Both the position numbers and the translations under genes were made by a program. From Micromussa lordhowensis (lineage: Eukaryota; Cnidaria; Anthozoa; Scleractinia; Lobophylliidae): a stretch of DNA of 64,000 nucleotides. Of the stretch, positions 62,071 to 64,000 are shown piece after piece. Positions within the stretch are counted from its first letter, which is position 1. Each line of letters opens with the position of its first letter. The notes below the pieces were generated by a model. It made no database searches. It worked only from the letters and a program-made list of their open reading frames with translations, and was not told where the DNA came from. The DNA lies in NCBI GenBank assembly GCA_964020085.1, contig OZ026600.1, positions 22,124,764 through 22,188,763 of the forward strand, given 5' to 3'.

Positions 62071-64000
62071 ATGGAATGCAACTTACGGACCGTAAACCCT
62101 TCTTAACGGACCGTTAACAACTTTACGGTCCGTACGAACTGTACGGACCGTAAAATCCTTGGACCCCTCTACAAGAGACCTGCACAGCGGAAAATATTCT
62201 AAGTGTCGCTAATGGAATGCAACTTACGGACCGTAAACCCTTTTTAACGGACCGTTAACAACTTTACGGTCCGTACGAACTGTACGGACCGTAAAGTCCA
62301 TGGACCCCTCTACAAGTAACCAGCACAGCGGAAAATATTCTAAGTGTCGCTAATGGAATGCAACTTACGGACCGTAAACCCTTCTTAACGGACCGTTAAC
62401 AACTTTACGGTCTGTACGAACTGCACGGACCGTAAAGACATTGGACCCCTCTACAAGTAACCACCACAGCAGAAAATATTCTAAGTGTCGCTAATGGAAT
62501 GCAACTTACGGACCGTTAACAACTTTACGGTCTGTACGAACTGTACGGACCGTAAAGACATTGGACCCCTCTACAAGTAACCACCACAGCAGAAAATATT
62601 CTAAGTGTCGCTAATGGAATGCGACTTACGGACCCGGCGTAAACCCTTCTTAACGGACCGTTAATAACTTTACGGTCCGTACGAACTGTACGGACCGTAA
62701 AGACATTGCACCCTTCTACAAGAAACCAGCACAGCGGAAAATATTCTAAGTGTTGCTAATGGAATGCAACTTACGGACCGTAAACCCTTTTTAACGGACC
62801 GTTAACAACTTTACGGTCCGTACGAACTGTACGGACCGTAAAGTCCTTGGACCCCTCTACAAGTAACCAGCACAGCGGAAAATATTCTAAGTGTCTCTAA
62901 TGGGATGCAACTTACGGACCGTAAACCCTTTTTAACGGACCGTTAATAACTTTACGGTCCGTAGGAACTGTACGGACCGTAAAGTCCTTGGACCCCTCTA
63001 CAAGTAACCAGCACAGCGGAAAATATTCTAAGTGTCGCTAATGGGATGCAACTTACGGACCGTAAACCCTTCTTAACGGACCGTTAATAACTTTACGGTC
63101 CGTACGAACTGTACGGACCGTAAAGTCCATGGACCCCTCTACAAGTAACCAGCACAGCGGAAAATATTCTAAGTCTCGCTAATGGGATGCAACTTACGGA
63201 CCGTAAACCCTTCTTAACGGACCGTTAATAACTTTACGGTCTGTACGAACTGTACGGACCGTAAAGACATTGGACCCCTCTACAAGTAACCACCACAGCA
63301 GAAAATATTCTAAGTGTCGCTAATGGAATGCGACTTACGGACCGTAAACCCTTCTTAACGGACCGTTAATAACTTTACGGTCCGTACGAACTGTACGGAC
63401 CGTAAAGACATTGCACCCTTCTACAAGAAACCAGCACAGCGGAAAATATTCTAAGTGTTGCTAATGGAATGCAACTTACGGACCGTAAACCCTTTTTAAC
63501 GGACCGTTAATAACTTTACGGTCCGTACGAACTGTACGGACCGTAAAGTCCTTGGACCCCTCTACAAGTAACCAGCACAGCGGAAAATATTCTAAGTGTC
63601 TCTAATGGGATGCAACTTACGGACCGTAAACCCTTTTTAACGGACCGTTAATAACTTTACGGTCCGTAGGAACTGTACGGACCGTAAAGTCCTTGGACCC
63701 CTCTACAAGTAACCAGCACAGCGGAAAATATTCTAAGTGTCGCTAATGGGATGCAACTTACGGACCGTAAACCCTTCTTAACGGACCGTTAATAACTTTA
63801 CGGTCCGTACGAACTGTACGGACCGTAAAGTCCATGGACCCCTCTACAAGTAACCACCACAGCAGAAAATATTCTAAGTGTCGCTAATGGAATGCGACTT
63901 ACGGACCGTAAACCCTTCTTAACGGACCGTTAATAACTTTACGGTCCGTACGAACTGTACGGACCGTAAAGACATTGCACCCCTCTACAAGACAGCGAAA
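62071..64000. repeat. 141-bp satellite array with higher-order pattern, continues past window
   Basis: AATATTCTAAGTGT recurs at intervals of 141 bp (one of 120 and one of 145) from about 62192 to 63876, about 13.5 units. Each unit has four ACGGWCCGT boxes, including a 31-bp palindrome made of TTACGGTCCGTAC, GAACT and the reverse complement. Diagnostic variants (GCGACTT, TGTTGCTAAT, GTCTCTAATGGG) return in the same order at 62603-63030 and 63312-63735, showing multi-unit duplication. No ORF or promoter is seen. Confidence 0.95.

Noticed and set aside
60160..64000. CRISPR-like array
   Set aside because: Units are long tandem satellites without unique spacers in a eukaryotic genome.

Overview
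The window is nuclear DNA of an intron-rich metazoan. All host genes are split by GT-AG introns, base composition is AT-rich, and the introns are full of tRNA-derived SINEs, Penelope-like elements (PLEs), MITEs and hairpin repeats. The gene set and repeat mix suggest an anthozoan cnidarian, most likely a coral. That assignment is inference; no species can be named from the sequence alone.

Three host genes are clear. (1) Minus strand, 2367-6581 (or 6653): the 5' half of TRMT6, the non-catalytic subunit of the tRNA m1A58 methyltransferase. Six exons are visible, and the C-terminal exons were not found. (2) Plus strand, 6880-46358: a complete pecanex gene (PCNX family). I traced 34 exons with consistent splice phases, giving about 2,004 residues. 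It is head-to-head with TRMT6, with about 230-300 bp between start codons. (3) Plus strand, from 51907: the first six exons (367 codons) of a secreted or membrane FG-GAP repeat protein resembling plant DEFECTIVE IN EXINE FORMATION 1. The gene runs into satellite DNA and its 3' end is not in the window.

Mobile DNA fills the rest. TRMT6 introns hold several copies of one ~300-bp SINE, a broken Copia element (LTR, half-tRNA primer site, gag fragment) inside an older inverted-repeat element, and a 200-bp palindrome. Pecanex introns hold a 1.4-kb Tc1/mariner-type inverted-repeat element, an antisense tyrosine recombinase with all catalytic residues, a 2.6-kb unit bounded by ~450-bp inverted arms, pogo-like MITEs, a decayed PLE, a SINE with a perfect 13-bp target duplication, and a 520-bp element with 63-bp inverted repeats and a perfect 9-bp target duplication that carries a ZAD-like zinc-binding ORF. 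Introns of the DEX1-like gene hold a PLE 3' end, a LINE 3' end and small palindromic elements.

From about 60,160 to the right edge the DNA is satellite. First comes a ~199-bp family in direct and then inverted orientation, then a 141-bp family in tidy tandem with a higher-order pattern. Both are built around the palindromic box ACGGWCCGT. The most interesting items are this two-family satellite with a shared box, the ZAD-carrying transposon, a scattered hairpin family with a conserved loop (CTCGACTNCGTCTCGG), and the DEX1-like animal gene at the satellite border.
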